Below, piece after piece: positions 25,914 to 35,964 of a DNA stretch of 64,000 nt. The notes beneath the pieces were generated by a model that saw only the letters and a list, made by a program, of their open reading frames with translations, did not search any database and was not told where the DNA came from. Every line of letters begins with the position of its first letter. The stretch's first letter is position 1. A program made the position numbers and the translations under genes. The DNA comes from Bacillus sp. SD088 (lineage in GTDB: Bacteria > Bacillota > Bacilli > Bacillales > Bacillaceae_C), in contig NZ_JADIJK010000001.1 in the NCBI RefSeq assembly GCF_017355205.1, positions 186,001 to 250,000 on the forward strand. The letters are read 5' to 3'.

Positions 25914-27584
25914 TTACATTTTTTCTGGTGCTGAAACGCCAATCAGTGCTAAGGCATTTTTCAGTGTAAGCTGCACAGCCTTCACGAGAGCTAATCTTGC
26001 CACTGTTTCTTCTTTGTTTTCCTTATTTAACACCTTTTCAGCATTATAGAAACTATGGAAAACAGAGGCTAACTCATAAATATAATGCGTAATTCGATGT
26101 GGGATTCTCTTCTCAGCCGCATCGGCAATAATTTGTGGAAACTCCCCAAGCTGCTTTAATAAGTGAATCGCCTTTTCACTAACAAGAATTTCAACCGATG
26201 TATCTTCATCAAAGGTAAAACCCTGCTCATCGGCAGCGCGAAGAATACTGCAAATGCGAGCATGTGCATATTGGGCATAATAAACAGGATTCTCATTCGA
26301 TTCAGCGACTGCTAAATCGAGATCAAAATCAAGGTGGGTGTCCGCACTTCTCATTGTAAAGAAATAGCGAGTGGCATCTAGGCCTACTTCCTCAACAAGA
26401 TCACGCATTGTGACGGCCTTCCCTGTCCGTTTACTCATCTTCATTTTTTCGCCGTCTTTATATAACTGAACAAGTTGAATGATTTCTACTTCAAGTCGAC
26501 CCGGTTCATATCCTAATGCTTCAATCGCTGCCTTCATTCGCGGAATATAACCATGATGGTCAGCTCCCCAAATATTGATCAGTTGCTCATATCCACGAGC
26601 TAGCTTATCTAAGTGGTATGCAATATCTGGCATCAGATACGTGTAACTACCATCCTTTTTAATCAATACCCGATCCTTATCATCACCAAAGGCAGTCGAT
26701 TGGAACCAAGTGGCCCCGTCCTTTTCATATATATAGCCTTTTTCCTTTAACTTTTCTAAAGCAGGGAGAATCTTCCCGTTTTCGTATAAAGACGTTTCCG
26801 AGTACCACACATCAAAAGTTACTCGAAAATCTTCTAGATCCTTCTTCAATTTCGCAAGTTCATAGTCCAATCCATACTGACGAAAAACATCAAATCGTTC
26901 CTGCTCATCCATTTGCACATATTGCTGCCCTTTTTCTGCTGCTAGCTTTTGTCCAAGCTCAATAATATCTTTTCCATGATAACCATCCTCTGGCATATCC
27001 TTTTCCAGTCCTAAAGCTTGAAAATAACGAGCTTCCACAGAATAAGCTAAGTTGTTAATTTGATTCCCAGCATCATTAATATAATATTCTCGTGTCACTT
27101 GATAACCAGCTTTATCGAAAATATTACATAAAGCATCGCCTACTGCTGCTCCGCGCGCATGGCCAAGATGTAAATCCCCAGTTGGGTTAGCAGAGACAAA
27201 CTCCACTTGAACACTCTGCCCTCCCCCGGCATTAGAGGATCCATATTCATCCTTTTGCTTAAGGATAAGCGGCACAATGTCCGTTAAGTAGCGATTATCC
27301 ATATAAAAATTAATAAATCCTGGACCGGCAATTTCTACTTTTTCAATGGAAGCCTTTGAGCGGTCGAAATGAGCTGAAATCTCTTCGGCAATCATTCTTG
27401 GCGCTTTTTTCGCAATTCTCGCTAATTGCATCGCCATATTTGTTGAATAATCCCCATGTGCTTGGTCTTTCGGGGCTTCGATCATCACCTCTGGCAGTTG
27501 CTCCGCTTCAGCAAGTCCTGCCTTTAAGATAGCTGCCCGAATCTCGCTTTTTAAATTCTCTTGCATCTGTTCTACGATATTCAT
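25914..27584 (-). CDS. argS: Arginyl-tRNA synthetase
   Basis: This class I synthetase charges tRNA-Arg. The ATP-binding HIGH motif is in [14 protein letters not shown] near residue 130, a KMSKS-like motif is [11 protein letters not shown] near residue 375, and the N-terminal Add-1 tRNA-binding domain covers about residues 1-110. The C-terminal anticodon-binding DALR domain is complete. The length of 556 residues is normal. Its ATG overlaps the ywiB stop (ATGA), so the two are coupled, as in B. subtilis. I looked for a T-box leader and found none. Confidence 0.97.
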   Translation of the reverse strand: MNIVEQMQENLKSEIRAAILKAGLAEAEQLPEVMIEAPKDQAHGDYSTNMAMQLARIAKKAPRMIAEEISAHFDRSKASIEKVEIAGPGFINFYMDNRYLTDIVPLILKQKDEYGSSNAGGGQSVQVEFVSANPTGDLHLGHARGAAVGDALCNIFDKAGYQVTREYYINDAGNQINNLAYSVEARYFQALGLEKDMPEDGYHGKDIIELGQKLAAEKGQQYVQMDEQERFDVFRQYGLDYELAKLKKDLEDFRVTFDVWYSETSLYENGKILPALEKLKEKGYIYEKDGATWFQSTAFGDDKDRVLIKKDGSYTYLMPDIAYHLDKLARGYEQLINIWGADHHGYIPRMKAAIEALGYEPGRLEVEIIQLVQLYKDGEKMKMSKRTGKAVTMRDLVEEVGLDATRYFFTMRSADTHLDFDLDLAVAESNENPVYYAQYAHARICSILRAADEQGFTFDEDTSVEILVSEKAIHLLKQLGEFPQIIADAAEKRIPHRITHYIYELASVFHSFYNAEKVLNKENKEETVARLALVKAVQLTLKNALALIGVSAPEKM

Positions 27585-28024
27585 TTGTTTACTTCGTCCT
27601 CCTCATAGACAATCTTCATCTCGTAAAAACCCGCTAACGTATCTTGCATTGAAAGCTCATAAGCCAGATGTAACTGACCGTCACAATGGTCATTTGTCTC
27701 ATGATGTGTCAATTGTTTTGTATTTGTTGTTAAAAACAAGGTACCTAGCTCACTTTCATGTGAGCCTCTTTTTTCTTCATTCAATTTAAAATTCAAACGC
27801 ATTTTAAGCAGGCCTGTTCGTAAAATGAATGCTTCATTCTTGGTGATTTTTACAACAGTATGGACCGTCCCTTGTTCTTGTATTTCATCATATTTTAAAT
27901 AAATTGTATCACCTTTTTGATAATGGCGGCCAAAAACTGTCAGTTCATACGTTTCTTCGTCTTGATCCAGTTTAATTTTCGTCGTTAGGTGAATCTTTAT
28001 CGGTGTTTGTGTGTCAATTAGCAA
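27581..28024 (-). CDS. ywiB: DUF1934 family protein YwiB
   Basis: This conserved small protein has a predicted beta-barrel (calycin-like) fold and unknown function, and is nearly always found upstream of argS in Bacillus. The alternating beta-strand pattern is clear: [26 protein letters not shown] and MKIVYEED. The start is uncertain. An ATG at 28048 lacks a ribosome binding site, whereas the TTG at 28024 has AAAGG about 11 bases upstream and fits the family N-terminus ([11 protein letters not shown]) better. That gives 147 residues. Overlap with argS implies an operon. Confidence 0.8.
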   Translation of the reverse strand: MLIDTQTPIKIHLTTKIKLDQDEETYELTVFGRHYQKGDTIYLKYDEIQEQGTVHTVVKITKNEAFILRTGLLKMRLNFKLNEEKRGSHESELGTLFLTTNTKQLTHHETNDHCDGQLHLAYELSMQDTLAGFYEMKIVYEEDEVNK

Positions 28025-28197
28025 GAAAAGCACAACCTTTAAATACATTTTGTGTAACAGGAACTAACTAGGTTGAAGTACCTCCCTAATTCATCCTGAT
28101 TTCCATGTAATTAGTAACTTTTCTATTATAAGAAAGATTTTAGTGAAAGTCCATTCTACTAACAAGATTAGGATTTGCAAAAAAAATCCATTTTCCA

Positions 28198-28228
28198 TGA
28201 ATAAAACTGGGAAACTTTCCTCATACTG
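28198..28228 (+). promoter_or_regulatory. Sigma-G/sigma-F-type promoter of pbpG
   Basis: TGAATA (28198-28203), 18 bases, CATACTG (28222-28228): one base from the forespore consensus TGAATA-N17/18-CATACTA. It lies 38 bases before the pbpG start. pbpG is a forespore gene in B. subtilis. Confidence 0.75.
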
Positions 28229-28265
28229 GGTGATAGGAGATTGCTAGAATGTAGGAGGTGGGTTC

Positions 28266-30266
28266 ATGGAAGCAGAAATAAAAGTGCGGAAAAAGTGGAG
28301 AAATATTCGGTTGCTATCTTATATTGTATTATTGATGGTCGGCCTTATTTTAATTATGGGGTTATCTTTTATTATTTATCTTAAAATCCTTGGACCACCA
28401 CCGTTAACAATTCCGCAATCAACCTTATATTACACCTCAGACGAAACAGTTTTTGGTGAGAGTCATAATGGGGAACGTAGATATTGGGTGGGAAGCCAGG
28501 ATATTTCTCCAGCTGTCATGGAAGCGACCCTCTCTATTGAAGATCAAACCTTTTATCAACATCACGGTTTTGATTTTAAAAGAATTGCTGGAGCCATTTT
28601 AGCCAATATACAGGCAGGACAAAAGGTGCAAGGCGCCAGTACGATCACGCAACAATATGCTCGTAACCTTTTTTTAACAATGGATAAAACATGGAGTCGA
28701 AAAATATCGGAAGCGATGTATGCGGCACGTTTGGAATTCCATTACGATAAAGATCAGATTTTAGAAGGCTATTTAAATACAATCAATTTTGGGCATGGGG
28801 CTTATGGGATCGAGTCTGCCAGTCAATTTTATTTTGGCAAAAGTTCAAAAGAGTTAACTCTTGCAGAAGCCTCTATGTTAATGGGTATTCCGAAAGGACC
28901 CAATATTTATTCGCCATTAAAATCGGAAGAAAAAGCGAAAAAGCGGCAAATGCTTATTTTAGATGCCATGCAGGAAAACGGTTATATTCAAGCAGATGAG
29001 AAAAAAGAAGCGCTCAATGAAACATTAACTTTTGTAGGCGAGCATCCACATCATCGAGCTGATATGGCTCCCTATTTTTATGATATGGTCCAAAAAGAGT
29101 TATCAACAACGGTTGGATTAGATGAAAGAGTCATTGCTTTGGGTGGCCTGCAAGTATACACCACTCTAGATACGGAACAACAGAAAATAGCGGAAGATGT
29201 GGTCGAAAAGGTGATTCCTGATTCATCGGATATCCAAGTGGGGTTTGCGGCAATGGATCCGCAAACTGGATTCGTAACAGCCATGGTCGGGGGAAGGGAT
29301 TACAATGAAAGTTCATTTAATCGAGCTTCCCAAGCGATACGGCAACCAGGCTCAGCCATCAAACCGTTTCTATATTACGCAGCCTTAGAGCATGGCTTCA
29401 CCCCTGCTACTCAACTTCGGAGTGAGAAGACAACCTTTAAATATGATCATGGACAATCCGAATATGCTCCTCATAATTTTAATAATCATTATGCGGATGA
29501 CGAAATTACGATGTCACAGGCGCTTGCCGTCTCAGATAATATCTATGCTGTGAAAACACATTTATTTTTAGGTGCGAATGTTCTCGCCAATACAGTTAAA
29601 CAATTCGGTATCAAGTCTGAAATGAAGCCTGTACCTTCTTTAGCTTTAGGAACATCTGGATTAAAAGTAACGGAGCTCCTCAATGGCTATAGTATGTTCG
29701 CAAATGGGGGCAAAAAGGTGGATCCCATTTTTATTACAAGGGTAGAAGACCGAAATGGAAACATCCTTTATGAAGCGAAGCCTGACCAGGAGCAAGTCTT
29801 AAATCCGCAATTGGCCTTTGTCATGAGTCATATGATGATGGGCATGTTCGATCATCGTTTAAACGGATACGCCTCCGTGACGGGAGCCTCTATGACAGGG
29901 AAAATGAGTCGAGATTATGCAGGAAAATCAGGATCTACGAACACGGATTACTGGATGGCGGGTTTTACTCCAGGATTAGCCTCTGTCGTTTGGACAGGTT
30001 ATGACCAAGGGGAAGAAATCACGCTAACCGCTGATAAATTATACGCCAAAAACATTTGGCTTCAATTTATGGAACAATCCATTGACCAGCAATCAGAGGA
30101 ACAACATGTCTTCAAACCTCCTTCGGGCGTAGAAGCCGTCCCAATGGATCCAGAAAATGGCCTATGGGCCACCGACATGTGCCCAACCTTCAGGCTCACC
30201 TACTTCCTCAAAGGCACTGCACCAGAGGAAGTTTGTACCGAACATCTTTTAGGAGGCCCTTTTTAG
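28266..30266 (+). CDS. pbpG: Class A penicillin-binding protein (PbpG/PBP2d type)
   Basis: This bifunctional enzyme polymerises and cross-links peptidoglycan, probably the germ wall of the spore. One N-terminal membrane anchor (about residues 16-40) is followed by a GT51 glycosyltransferase domain with IEDQTFYQHHGFD, GASTITQQ and EGYLNTINFGHGAYGIESA. The transpeptidase domain has SxxK in PGSAIKPF, SxN in AVSDNIYAV and the KTG-type box in AGKSGSTNT. The length of 666 residues matches PBP2d. GGAGGTG precedes the ATG. The forespore-type promoter upstream and its place next to argS and ywhD support pbpG. Confidence 0.93.
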   Translation: MEAEIKVRKKWRNIRLLSYIVLLMVGLILIMGLSFIIYLKILGPPPLTIPQSTLYYTSDETVFGESHNGERRYWVGSQDISPAVMEATLSIEDQTFYQHHGFDFKRIAGAILANIQAGQKVQGASTITQQYARNLFLTMDKTWSRKISEAMYAARLEFHYDKDQILEGYLNTINFGHGAYGIESASQFYFGKSSKELTLAEASMLMGIPKGPNIYSPLKSEEKAKKRQMLILDAMQENGYIQADEKKEALNETLTFVGEHPHHRADMAPYFYDMVQKELSTTVGLDERVIALGGLQVYTTLDTEQQKIAEDVVEKVIPDSSDIQVGFAAMDPQTGFVTAMVGGRDYNESSFNRASQAIRQPGSAIKPFLYYAALEHGFTPATQLRSEKTTFKYDHGQSEYAPHNFNNHYADDEITMSQALAVSDNIYAVKTHLFLGANVLANTVKQFGIKSEMKPVPSLALGTSGLKVTELLNGYSMFANGGKKVDPIFITRVEDRNGNILYEAKPDQEQVLNPQLAFVMSHMMMGMFDHRLNGYASVTGASMTGKMSRDYAGKSGSTNTDYWMAGFTPGLASVVWTGYDQGEEITLTADKLYAKNIWLQFMEQSIDQQSEEQHVFKPPSGVEAVPMDPENGLWATDMCPTFRLTYFLKGTAPEEVCTEHLLGGPF

Positions 30267-30311
30267 GTGTCTGGCACGCCCCAGATTTTTCCGAATGATA
30301 AAATAGAGTAA

Positions 30312-30352
30312 CAAAACAACCTCGAGGTGTGCGGCCTTGAGGTTGTTTTGCG
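30312..30352 (+). terminator. Terminator after pbpG
   Basis: CAAAACAACCTC and GAGGTTGTTTTG form a 12-bp perfect stem; extra pairs (AGG/CCT) extend it inward. It lies about 45 bases beyond the pbpG stop. Confidence 0.8.
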
Positions 30353-30665
30353 AAAGCGGAGACTTCCGCTTTTCTTTGTCCAGCTTCTGTCTCCAGCGTC
30401 TAGCAAATTAACACTTTCTTCCTACGATAAGTCAACATCCTTTCGCTTTTCAAGCTCATGGTGTTTCCTTTATCTCGTCAGAAAGCTTTTAATTTGTACG
30501 CCGCTAAACGGAGACTTCCGCTTTTCTTTGTCCAGCTGCAGGCGGTAGGGGCTCGAGGTCAAATAACCTGGAACCTCGGAAGGGAAAGACCACCCTTCCG
30601 CGTTTCCAGAACATTTGCTTGTCGCCCCTAAGCAACCGCCTTCCGCTTTGCTGTGTCCTAGTTTG
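30350..30665 (-). repeat. Dispersed repeat family A (A1 plus A2), minus orientation
   Basis: A1 marks (ACGATAAGTCAACATCC, TTTCCTTTATCTCGTCAG) are followed by A2 marks (GGCGGTAGGGGCTCGAGG, AACATTTGCTTGTCGCCCC, AACCGCCTTCCGC). The inner hairpin reads GGAACCTCGGAAGG with CCTTCCGCG. The module GCGGAGACTTCCGCTTTTC occurs twice. Confidence 0.88.
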
Positions 30666-30764
30666 CTGTGCAAACCATATGTTAGTTTACTGATTTTTGT
30701 AAAAAACGGCAAGAAAAACGATTAGGTCCAAGCGAAATATTTTATTTCAACAAGGATTCTATTT

Positions 30765-31289
30765 TTAAAGAAAAGCGTTCTTTACTTCTTCTTCTGTTCG
30801 TTCCCATATCTCGGCATCGTATTGTTTTAAAAATTCCCCTAGTTTGTGTCGCGACTCTTGGTCCATATGATCAACGATAATTTTTCCTTTCATCGCCTTA
30901 TCCATGTAATTGACGTGCTGGGGCATTGATTTATATCCTCTGCGTGCAGGTCGATTGATATATAATTCACACGCAGTCACTCCTGAGTAACAAGGCCCCT
31001 CAGGTTTCCGATCTAAAACCACCCAGATTACCCAATATTTTTTCGTGTCTTCTTCAGGGTATTGAGCAAGCAACTCCTCTAATGATTGAACATATCTCAC
31101 CCCACGCTCTGTTTTGCTGCGAGCATGCATAACCTGAGGATCAATCCAAATTTCCCCTTCTGCCACATCAATCAATAATGGTGTCACATTTTCTAAACTA
31201 AGCGATCCAACTCCATATCCTTTATGTCCATCAACAGGATCGTTTTTTAATATATTAAATTCAACCTTGCGCTTATTCGGCTCCATCAT
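30765..31289 (-). CDS. ywhD: YwhD family protein
   Basis: This conserved Bacillaceae protein of unknown function has 174 residues with no membrane segment or signal peptide. Segments such as YWVIWVVLDRKPEGPCYSG and CELYINRPARRGYK mark the family. GGAGG lies six bases before the ATG at 31289; a second ATG follows directly. It is nine bases downstream of ywhC and on the same strand, so the two form an operon. This pairing and the nearby pbpG, ywhB and argS are as in B. subtilis. Confidence 0.87.
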   Translation of the reverse strand: MMEPNKRKVEFNILKNDPVDGHKGYGVGSLSLENVTPLLIDVAEGEIWIDPQVMHARSKTERGVRYVQSLEELLAQYPEEDTKKYWVIWVVLDRKPEGPCYSGVTACELYINRPARRGYKSMPQHVNYMDKAMKGKIIVDHMDQESRHKLGEFLKQYDAEIWERTEEEVKNAFL

Positions 31290-31298
31290 TTAAACCTC

Positions 31299-31964
31299 CT
31301 AAAAAAATATAGAAAACATTCGTTGGATACTTTGAATGAAAAAGGGAATAGCCGTATTAATAATCGGATAGATCGTATATCTCCCTAACGGCGTAATCAC
31401 TAAAATTAAGAAAATAAGGGCGCCAAATGATTCGAATTGCGTCATCTTTGCCCTCACCTTCGTTGGCAAAAGATCTTCCAAAATCCGATACCCATCTAAA
31501 GGTGGAAGCGGGAGTAAATTAAAAACAAATAATAATACATTAAAATAAATAAACAGATTAAAGAACTGAATTACAAGTGGATGTAAAGATCCGGCAACCC
31601 CTGTTACAACCAATATGTAGAAAATACCTGTGCCGATAATCGCGAGGATAAAATTACTAATTGGTCCCATAAGGGAAACAAAGATTCCACCTACACGAGG
31701 ATTCTTAAAATGATATCGATTAACAGGCACGGGACGGGCCCAGCCGAAACCAGCAATTAATATCAATAATGTTCCCAAGGGATCTAGATGCTGAATCGGG
31801 TTGAGTGTCAGTCTTCCCTGCTCCTTCGCTGTATTGTCTCCTAATTTATAAGCTGTAAAGGCATGGGCAAATTCATGTACTGTAAAAGCTATCAATAAAA
31901 CCACCACAATCAGTGGCAATTGTTCTAGCGGAAAACGCAAAAAACTATCTAGAAACCTTTCCAC
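31299..31964 (-). CDS. ywhC: Site-2 protease family (M50) zinc metalloprotease YwhC
   Basis: This is a membrane-embedded metalloprotease of the rhomboid-unrelated S2P group, with 221 residues and about five or six membrane helices. The zinc motif HExxH is in VHEFAHAFTAY near residue 30, and the third ligand is in NLLPLPPLDGYRIL near residue 148. SLMGPISNFILA near residue 98 is also typical. The start is GTG at 31964. Members of this short group lack PDZ domains, and substrates are mostly unknown; intramembrane cleavage of a regulator is possible but unproven. Co-transcribed with ywhD. Confidence 0.88.
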   Translation of the reverse strand: MERFLDSFLRFPLEQLPLIVVVLLIAFTVHEFAHAFTAYKLGDNTAKEQGRLTLNPIQHLDPLGTLLILIAGFGWARPVPVNRYHFKNPRVGGIFVSLMGPISNFILAIIGTGIFYILVVTGVAGSLHPLVIQFFNLFIYFNVLLFVFNLLPLPPLDGYRILEDLLPTKVRAKMTQFESFGALIFLILVITPLGRYTIYPIINTAIPFFIQSIQRMFSIFF

Positions 31965-32117
31965 ATATCCAACTCCTCATTATTAAGAATATCTACGCTT
32001 GCCTCATATTATACAAAATTTTTGGATAAACCTCATACAATCTGTTCCGGGTATTGATTCAAAATCACAAAAGGAATACACTTTTAGGTGTACATAACTT
32101 GAGATGAGGTGATCGAA

Positions 32118-32306
32118 ATGCCCTATGTGACAGTAAAAATGCTTGAAGGTCGAACAGAAGAACAAAAAAAGGCCCTTGTAGATAAGGTTACAGCTGCTGT
32201 AAGTGAGACAGCTGACGCTCCAAAAGAAAAGATTGTCGTCTTCATTGAAGAAATGAGTAAAAATCATTATGCAGTTGGCGGAAAACGCTTAAGTGATGAA
32301 GATTAG
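32118..32306 (+). CDS. ywhB: 4-oxalocrotonate tautomerase family protein YwhB
   Basis: This small hexameric tautomerase uses an N-terminal proline as catalytic base after Met removal. The ATG at 32118 gives the sequence M-PYVTVKMLEGRT, so Pro becomes residue 1; GAGGTG lies six bases upstream. A GTG three codons earlier is part of that ribosome binding site and would bury the proline, so it is rejected. The product has 62 residues, the normal size. The conserved Arg11 and the KNHYAVGGKRLSD tail are present. The physiological substrate in Bacillus is not known. Confidence 0.92.
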   Translation: MPYVTVKMLEGRTEEQKKALVDKVTAAVSETADAPKEKIVVFIEEMSKNHYAVGGKRLSDED

Positions 32307-32319
32307 AAAACCGTTTAGT

Positions 32320-32425
32320 GACATACAAACTTTTAAAGGTAAAAGAAACACGATGAGCCTAGAATGCGAGTCGATGTTGAATTATCGCAGGAAGAAACCG
32401 AAAAGTTTGCTAGGGTGCTGAAGCT
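32320..32425 (+). repeat. Family A1 repeat fragment
   Basis: A diverged A1 core: ACATACAAACTTTTAAAGG, GAAACACGATGAGCC, GTCGATGTTGAATTATCGC and AGTTTGCTAGG. Substitutions suggest an old copy. No A2 module is attached. Confidence 0.7.
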
Positions 32426-32456
32426 ATTTATGCTCCCCCTACCGTTTTTAAAATTT

Positions 32457-32499
32457 AAGACAGCAGTTCGACTTAATGGCTTCCTGCTGTCTTTTCTTA
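32457..32499. terminator. Terminator between ywhB and ywgA
   Basis: AAGACAGCAG and CTGCTGTCTT form a 10-bp perfect stem followed by TTTTCTT on the plus strand. It lies between the convergent ywhB and ywgA genes and may serve both. Confidence 0.75.
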
Positions 32500-32527
32500 T
32501 TCAATATAACAGTGCTATTCTTTTACT

Positions 32528-33037
32528 TCACAAAGATATTTTTGTCTTTCTTAACATTGCAATATATTGATAGGCTTCCTCAATCTCCTCACTTGTGTAC
32601 CCCTGTTTTGGCTTTAGCGTCTGAATTTTCTCCTCAACCTCTTCACGTGGATCTTGTTCAAAATAAAGCACAGTTGAGACAAGCTCAAGAAAACGGGCAC
32701 TTTGCTCATTCATACTGGACAAGCACTCTTTTAAATGTGGAACTTCCACATTGTATTCTTCTAAAAATTCGCTACCGTTCTCAGTCATTCTATATTTATA
32801 TTGAGAATATCCACCTTTATCTTCTTTCATTTCATCTAAAAAACCAAAATTGCATAGTTCCTCAACACGTAAGCTCAATTCTTCAGAATAGGGTCCATAA
32901 AAATGGAATTCAAATTTTTCCTGAAATGGAAAGCCCAATTTCTTCGCTATGTAGATCATTTTTTGTAATTTTTTCCGTCCCGTTACTTCTCCAGATAAGG
33001 CAAATACATTCATTAATCTTTGATGATCATTTAGCAT
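32528..33037 (-). CDS. ywgA: YwgA family protein
   Basis: A soluble 169-residue protein of unknown function. Conserved segments include MIYIAKKLGFPFQEKFEFHF near residue 27 and GPYSEELSLRVEELCNFGFL. That pattern recalls a winged-helix-like domain also found near toxin-antitoxin regulators of the SocA/Panacea type; this resemblance is an inference. It lies 53 bases after ywfO on the same strand and keeps the neighbourhood seen in B. subtilis, although there ywgA and ywfO are not so close. A ribosome binding site AGGAG is somewhat distant (14 bases). Confidence 0.8.
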   Translation of the reverse strand: MLNDHQRLMNVFALSGEVTGRKKLQKMIYIAKKLGFPFQEKFEFHFYGPYSEELSLRVEELCNFGFLDEMKEDKGGYSQYKYRMTENGSEFLEEYNVEVPHLKECLSSMNEQSARFLELVSTVLYFEQDPREEVEEKIQTLKPKQGYTSEEIEEAYQYIAMLRKTKISL

Positions 33038-33090
33038 GGCAAACGAATCAACTCCTGGTTCTATTTTTCAATCTTTCTTTCAGAGGATAG

Positions 33091-34392
33091 TCAATGTTTT
33101 TCTAAGATGGACAAGATTTGCTTCTTCACTTCTCGGTGCTTTGAGTTATCTAGCAGGAGTTCACGTGGATAATATAATTTATGATCTGTCCGCAGTTTGC
33201 CGGATATCGCTTCAACAATAGCAGATTCCCGAGATAGTTCATGGCGTTCCTGATTAGGCATTAATAAATGGATGGGGAGACGCTCCTCTTCTTCCCCTGG
33301 CCGATAAAAATCATACGGCAAATCGGAGGAGGAATCAACCGCCAAATAATAATCAGGATCAATTTCCGCTTTTTTAAATAGCTCCTCTAGCTGTCCCAGC
33401 AGTTTATACTGTTTTGACGGGTCAAACTCCACATATTTAAATAATTTCCGATTCATAAATCGAGAGCATAAATCTTGCAAAATCACATCTTTCTCTTCTT
33501 CCCACATTTGGAAATAATAAAGGATCACCGGCTCATCTAATTTTAAATAATCCTCTAAACCTATTTTTTCTTCAAATAAGGAGACAAAATGAGTAGGATA
33601 ATATTTAAATTGATAGTCATCCTGATATAAAGCCTTTGCTCGTTGCAATATTTTAGTCAAAATCACTTCAGCACTACGTGTAACTGGATGAAAATACACT
33701 TGCCAATACATTTGATAGCGACTCATAATATAATCTTCTACTGCATGCATACCCGTTGTTTTAAACACAACTTGGTCTTCTGTTGGCCGCATAACTCGCA
33801 TGATTCGTTCCATATCAAAATGCCCATAGCTTACGCCTGTAAAATAGGCGTCTCGTTGCAGATAATCCATACGATCAGCATCAATTTGACTGGATATCAA
33901 GCTAATGACGAGCTTATCAGGATATGTTTTTCCAATTACATCCGCAACTTTTTGCGGAAAATCGGCACTTACTTTATGTAAAACGGCATAGACCTCTGTA
34001 TCACCTAAAATAATTTGCTTTGTAAACTGTTCATGATCTGTATGATACACCTTCTCAAATGAATGCGAAAATGGTCCATGTCCAAGATCATGCAAAAGTG
34101 CCGCACATAATGACAGCAACCTTTCATTTTCGTTCCATTCTGGACGTCCTTGAAAGACATCATCCACAATTCTACGTACAATTTCATATACCCCAAGTGA
34201 ATGATTAAAACGACTATGCTCTGCCCCATGAAAGGTTAAATAAGTCGTCCCTAATTGTTTAATTCGTCGTAGACGTTGAAACTCTTTTGTTCCAATCAAA
34301 TCCCAAATAATTTGATCTTGTACATGAACATAGCGATGAACAGGGTCTTTAAATACCTTCTCTTCACTTAATTTTAAATTGGAATGATCCAT
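33091..34392 (-). CDS. ywfO: HD-domain phosphohydrolase YwfO
   Basis: This metal-dependent hydrolase has 433 residues. The HD domain is marked by HGAEHSRFNHSLGVYEI near residue 60 and AALLHDLGHGPFSHSFE near residue 100; the core HD pair and surrounding histidines are intact. The family is related to SAMHD1-type dNTP triphosphohydrolases, and such an activity has been reported for YwfO homologues, though substrate choice cannot be read here. The ATG at 34392 is preferred because GAGGG lies eight bases upstream and MDHSNLKLSEEKVFKDP fits the family start; an upstream start would add nine residues. Confidence 0.88.
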   Translation of the reverse strand: MDHSNLKLSEEKVFKDPVHRYVHVQDQIIWDLIGTKEFQRLRRIKQLGTTYLTFHGAEHSRFNHSLGVYEIVRRIVDDVFQGRPEWNENERLLSLCAALLHDLGHGPFSHSFEKVYHTDHEQFTKQIILGDTEVYAVLHKVSADFPQKVADVIGKTYPDKLVISLISSQIDADRMDYLQRDAYFTGVSYGHFDMERIMRVMRPTEDQVVFKTTGMHAVEDYIMSRYQMYWQVYFHPVTRSAEVILTKILQRAKALYQDDYQFKYYPTHFVSLFEEKIGLEDYLKLDEPVILYYFQMWEEEKDVILQDLCSRFMNRKLFKYVEFDPSKQYKLLGQLEELFKKAEIDPDYYLAVDSSSDLPYDFYRPGEEEERLPIHLLMPNQERHELSRESAIVEAISGKLRTDHKLYYPRELLLDNSKHREVKKQILSILEKH

Positions 34393-34793
34393 TGATTTGG
34401 CCCTCTTCCTATCTAGCATAATTTTATTATAGCGGCTTTAGATACTTATATAAAGTCCCGATTTCCTATCAACTTATAATCCAAGATATCCATTTAGGTT
34501 GAAAACAAAGAATTGATTGCGCAACTGTCCAGACTTCCTCTCGATTTTTTAATAACCACGCATGGATTGCAAACGATTTACAATTATTTTCATCATTATT
34601 TTTTATTCTTGTATAAAAATGATTTGATCTGTCCATGATAGTACTAATCAAAGAAGTTAGCATTTGTCTATTCTAACAGAAATGAAGTTAGCAAATCTCG
34701 AGATAACTTCTACTAAATCATAACTTTTTACAATTAGCAAATGCTTAAAAAGGAAAATTAATTTTGGGAGAAAAAAAATAGGAGATGATGAGA
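34393..34793. other. AT-rich gap between ywfO and rsfA
   Basis: No gene or known repeat is evident in these 400 bases, which divide the divergent ywfO and rsfA genes and must hold both promoters. The decamer GAAGTTAGCA occurs twice (near 34644 and 34683). A 64-codon open frame on the minus strand lacks a ribosome binding site and looks like chance. A forespore-type promoter for rsfA is expected, but I could not place one with confidence. Confidence 0.5.
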
Positions 34794-35510
34794 ATGAAAA
34801 CAAGACAAGACGCTTGGACAGAAGAGAATGATTTATTGCTAGCGGAAACGGTGTTAAGACATGTTCGCGAAGGAAGTACACAGTTAAATGCTTTTGAAGA
34901 AGTGGGGGATAAATTAAATCGCACCTCTGCTGCATGTGGATTCAGGTGGAATGCTGTTGTTCGTCACCAATATGAAAAAGCATTGGATTTAGCTAAAAAA
35001 CAGCGCAAGCAACGTCATCGTGTTATGGGGAAAGAGCAAAGCGGCAAAAAGAAACTGCTTTACCAGCCACCTATGACGCTTCTCGATGAGGCAGATATGG
35101 AAATGGATGAAGCATTCGAAATCTTAAATGGTGAGTCAATGAGAGCAGAGTCTACTAACTTTCAAGAAAATCTTTTACCAGCACCAGTTGAACCGACTGG
35201 CGATCTGAATATGCAAAAGATCATCTCATACCTACAAACTTTGCAAAATTCTGGTTTCCAACAAGAAATTTTACAAAGAGAGAATGAGAGATTGAAAAAG
35301 CAGCTCCGCGACGTAGAGGCGGAAAATAATACTCTTCAGAAACAAGTTGCCAAATTGGAGGACAACTCCGTCACAATGCAGGAAGACTATGAGACCCTAA
35401 TGAAAATTTTAAATCGCGCTCGAAAATTAGTCTTATTTGATGAAGAAGAAGCTCCCCCGACATCCTTTAAAATGGACCGAAACGGCAACCTAGAAAAAAT
35501 GGCCGAGTAA
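34794..35510 (+). CDS. rsfA: Prespore-specific transcriptional regulator RsfA
   Basis: RsfA modulates a subset of sigma-F genes in the forespore. The N-terminal Myb/SANT-like DNA-binding domain covers about residues 1-60 ([15 protein letters not shown] and [13 protein letters not shown]). A Lys/Arg-rich basic stretch follows, and the C-terminal third is a coiled coil rich in Glu, Lys and Gln (about residues 145-205). I chose the ATG at 34794 because AGGAG is nine bases upstream; ATGs at 34785 and 34788 lie against the binding site. The product has 238 residues. In B. subtilis rsfA is itself a sigma-F gene. Confidence 0.9.
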   Translation: MKTRQDAWTEENDLLLAETVLRHVREGSTQLNAFEEVGDKLNRTSAACGFRWNAVVRHQYEKALDLAKKQRKQRHRVMGKEQSGKKKLLYQPPMTLLDEADMEMDEAFEILNGESMRAESTNFQENLLPAPVEPTGDLNMQKIISYLQTLQNSGFQQEILQRENERLKKQLRDVEAENNTLQKQVAKLEDNSVTMQEDYETLMKILNRARKLVLFDEEEAPPTSFKMDRNGNLEKMAE

Positions 35511-35511
35511 G

Positions 35512-35840
35512 AACAAAAGCGCAAGCGCCCGTTTAACGACGTACAAACTTTTTAGGGTTCTGACGAGATAAAGGAAACACCATGAGCTTGGAAAGCGAAT
35601 GGATGTTGACTTATCGTAGGAAGAAGCTGAAAGTTTGCTAAGCGCTAGGCGCTGCAGCTGGACAACAAGAAAAGCGGAAGGCGGTTGCTTAGGGGCGACA
35701 GGCAAATGTTCCTGAACCTGAAAAGGGGTGAATTTCCCCTTGTTAGGTTCAGGGTTATTTGACCCCGATCCCCTACCGCCTGCAGCTGGACAGAGAAAAG
35801 CGGAAGTGCCTGTTCAGCGCTGTACAAACTTTTATAATAA
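35512..35840 (+). repeat. Dispersed repeat family A, longest copy (A1-A2-A1')
   Basis: A1 and A2 modules stand head to tail and are followed by the beginning of a second A1 (AAGCGGAAGTGCCTGTTCAG). The inner A2 hairpin is CTGAACCTGAAAAGGGG against CCCCTTGTTAGGTTCAG. It starts just after the rsfA stop. The tandem order suggests a unit made of alternating modules. Confidence 0.9.
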
Positions 35841-35920
35841 GGTTGAACAGCTAAGAACACACCACTCTGCCCCATCCTGTGGGCCTGATTACGTATAATT
35901 GTTTTTATCATATAGATGCA

Positions 35921-35964
35921 AAAATAGAGCCATGACTTCCCCCTGTCAAGGCTCTATTTTTTGA
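35921..35964. terminator. Terminator overlapping the lipL stop
   Basis: AAAATAGAGCC and GGCTCTATTTT form an 11-bp stem around an 18-base loop. The lipL stop codon TAG lies inside one arm. T tracts on both strands make it bidirectional. Confidence 0.8.

Noticed and set aside
27585-28265. T-box leader for argS
   Set aside because: ywiB overlaps argS directly and the region before ywiB has no AGGGUGGNACCGCG-like T-box sequence.
34469-34663. 64-codon minus-strand frame in the ywfO-rsfA gap
   Set aside because: No ribosome binding site, no recognisable domain, and it lies in an AT-rich promoter region.
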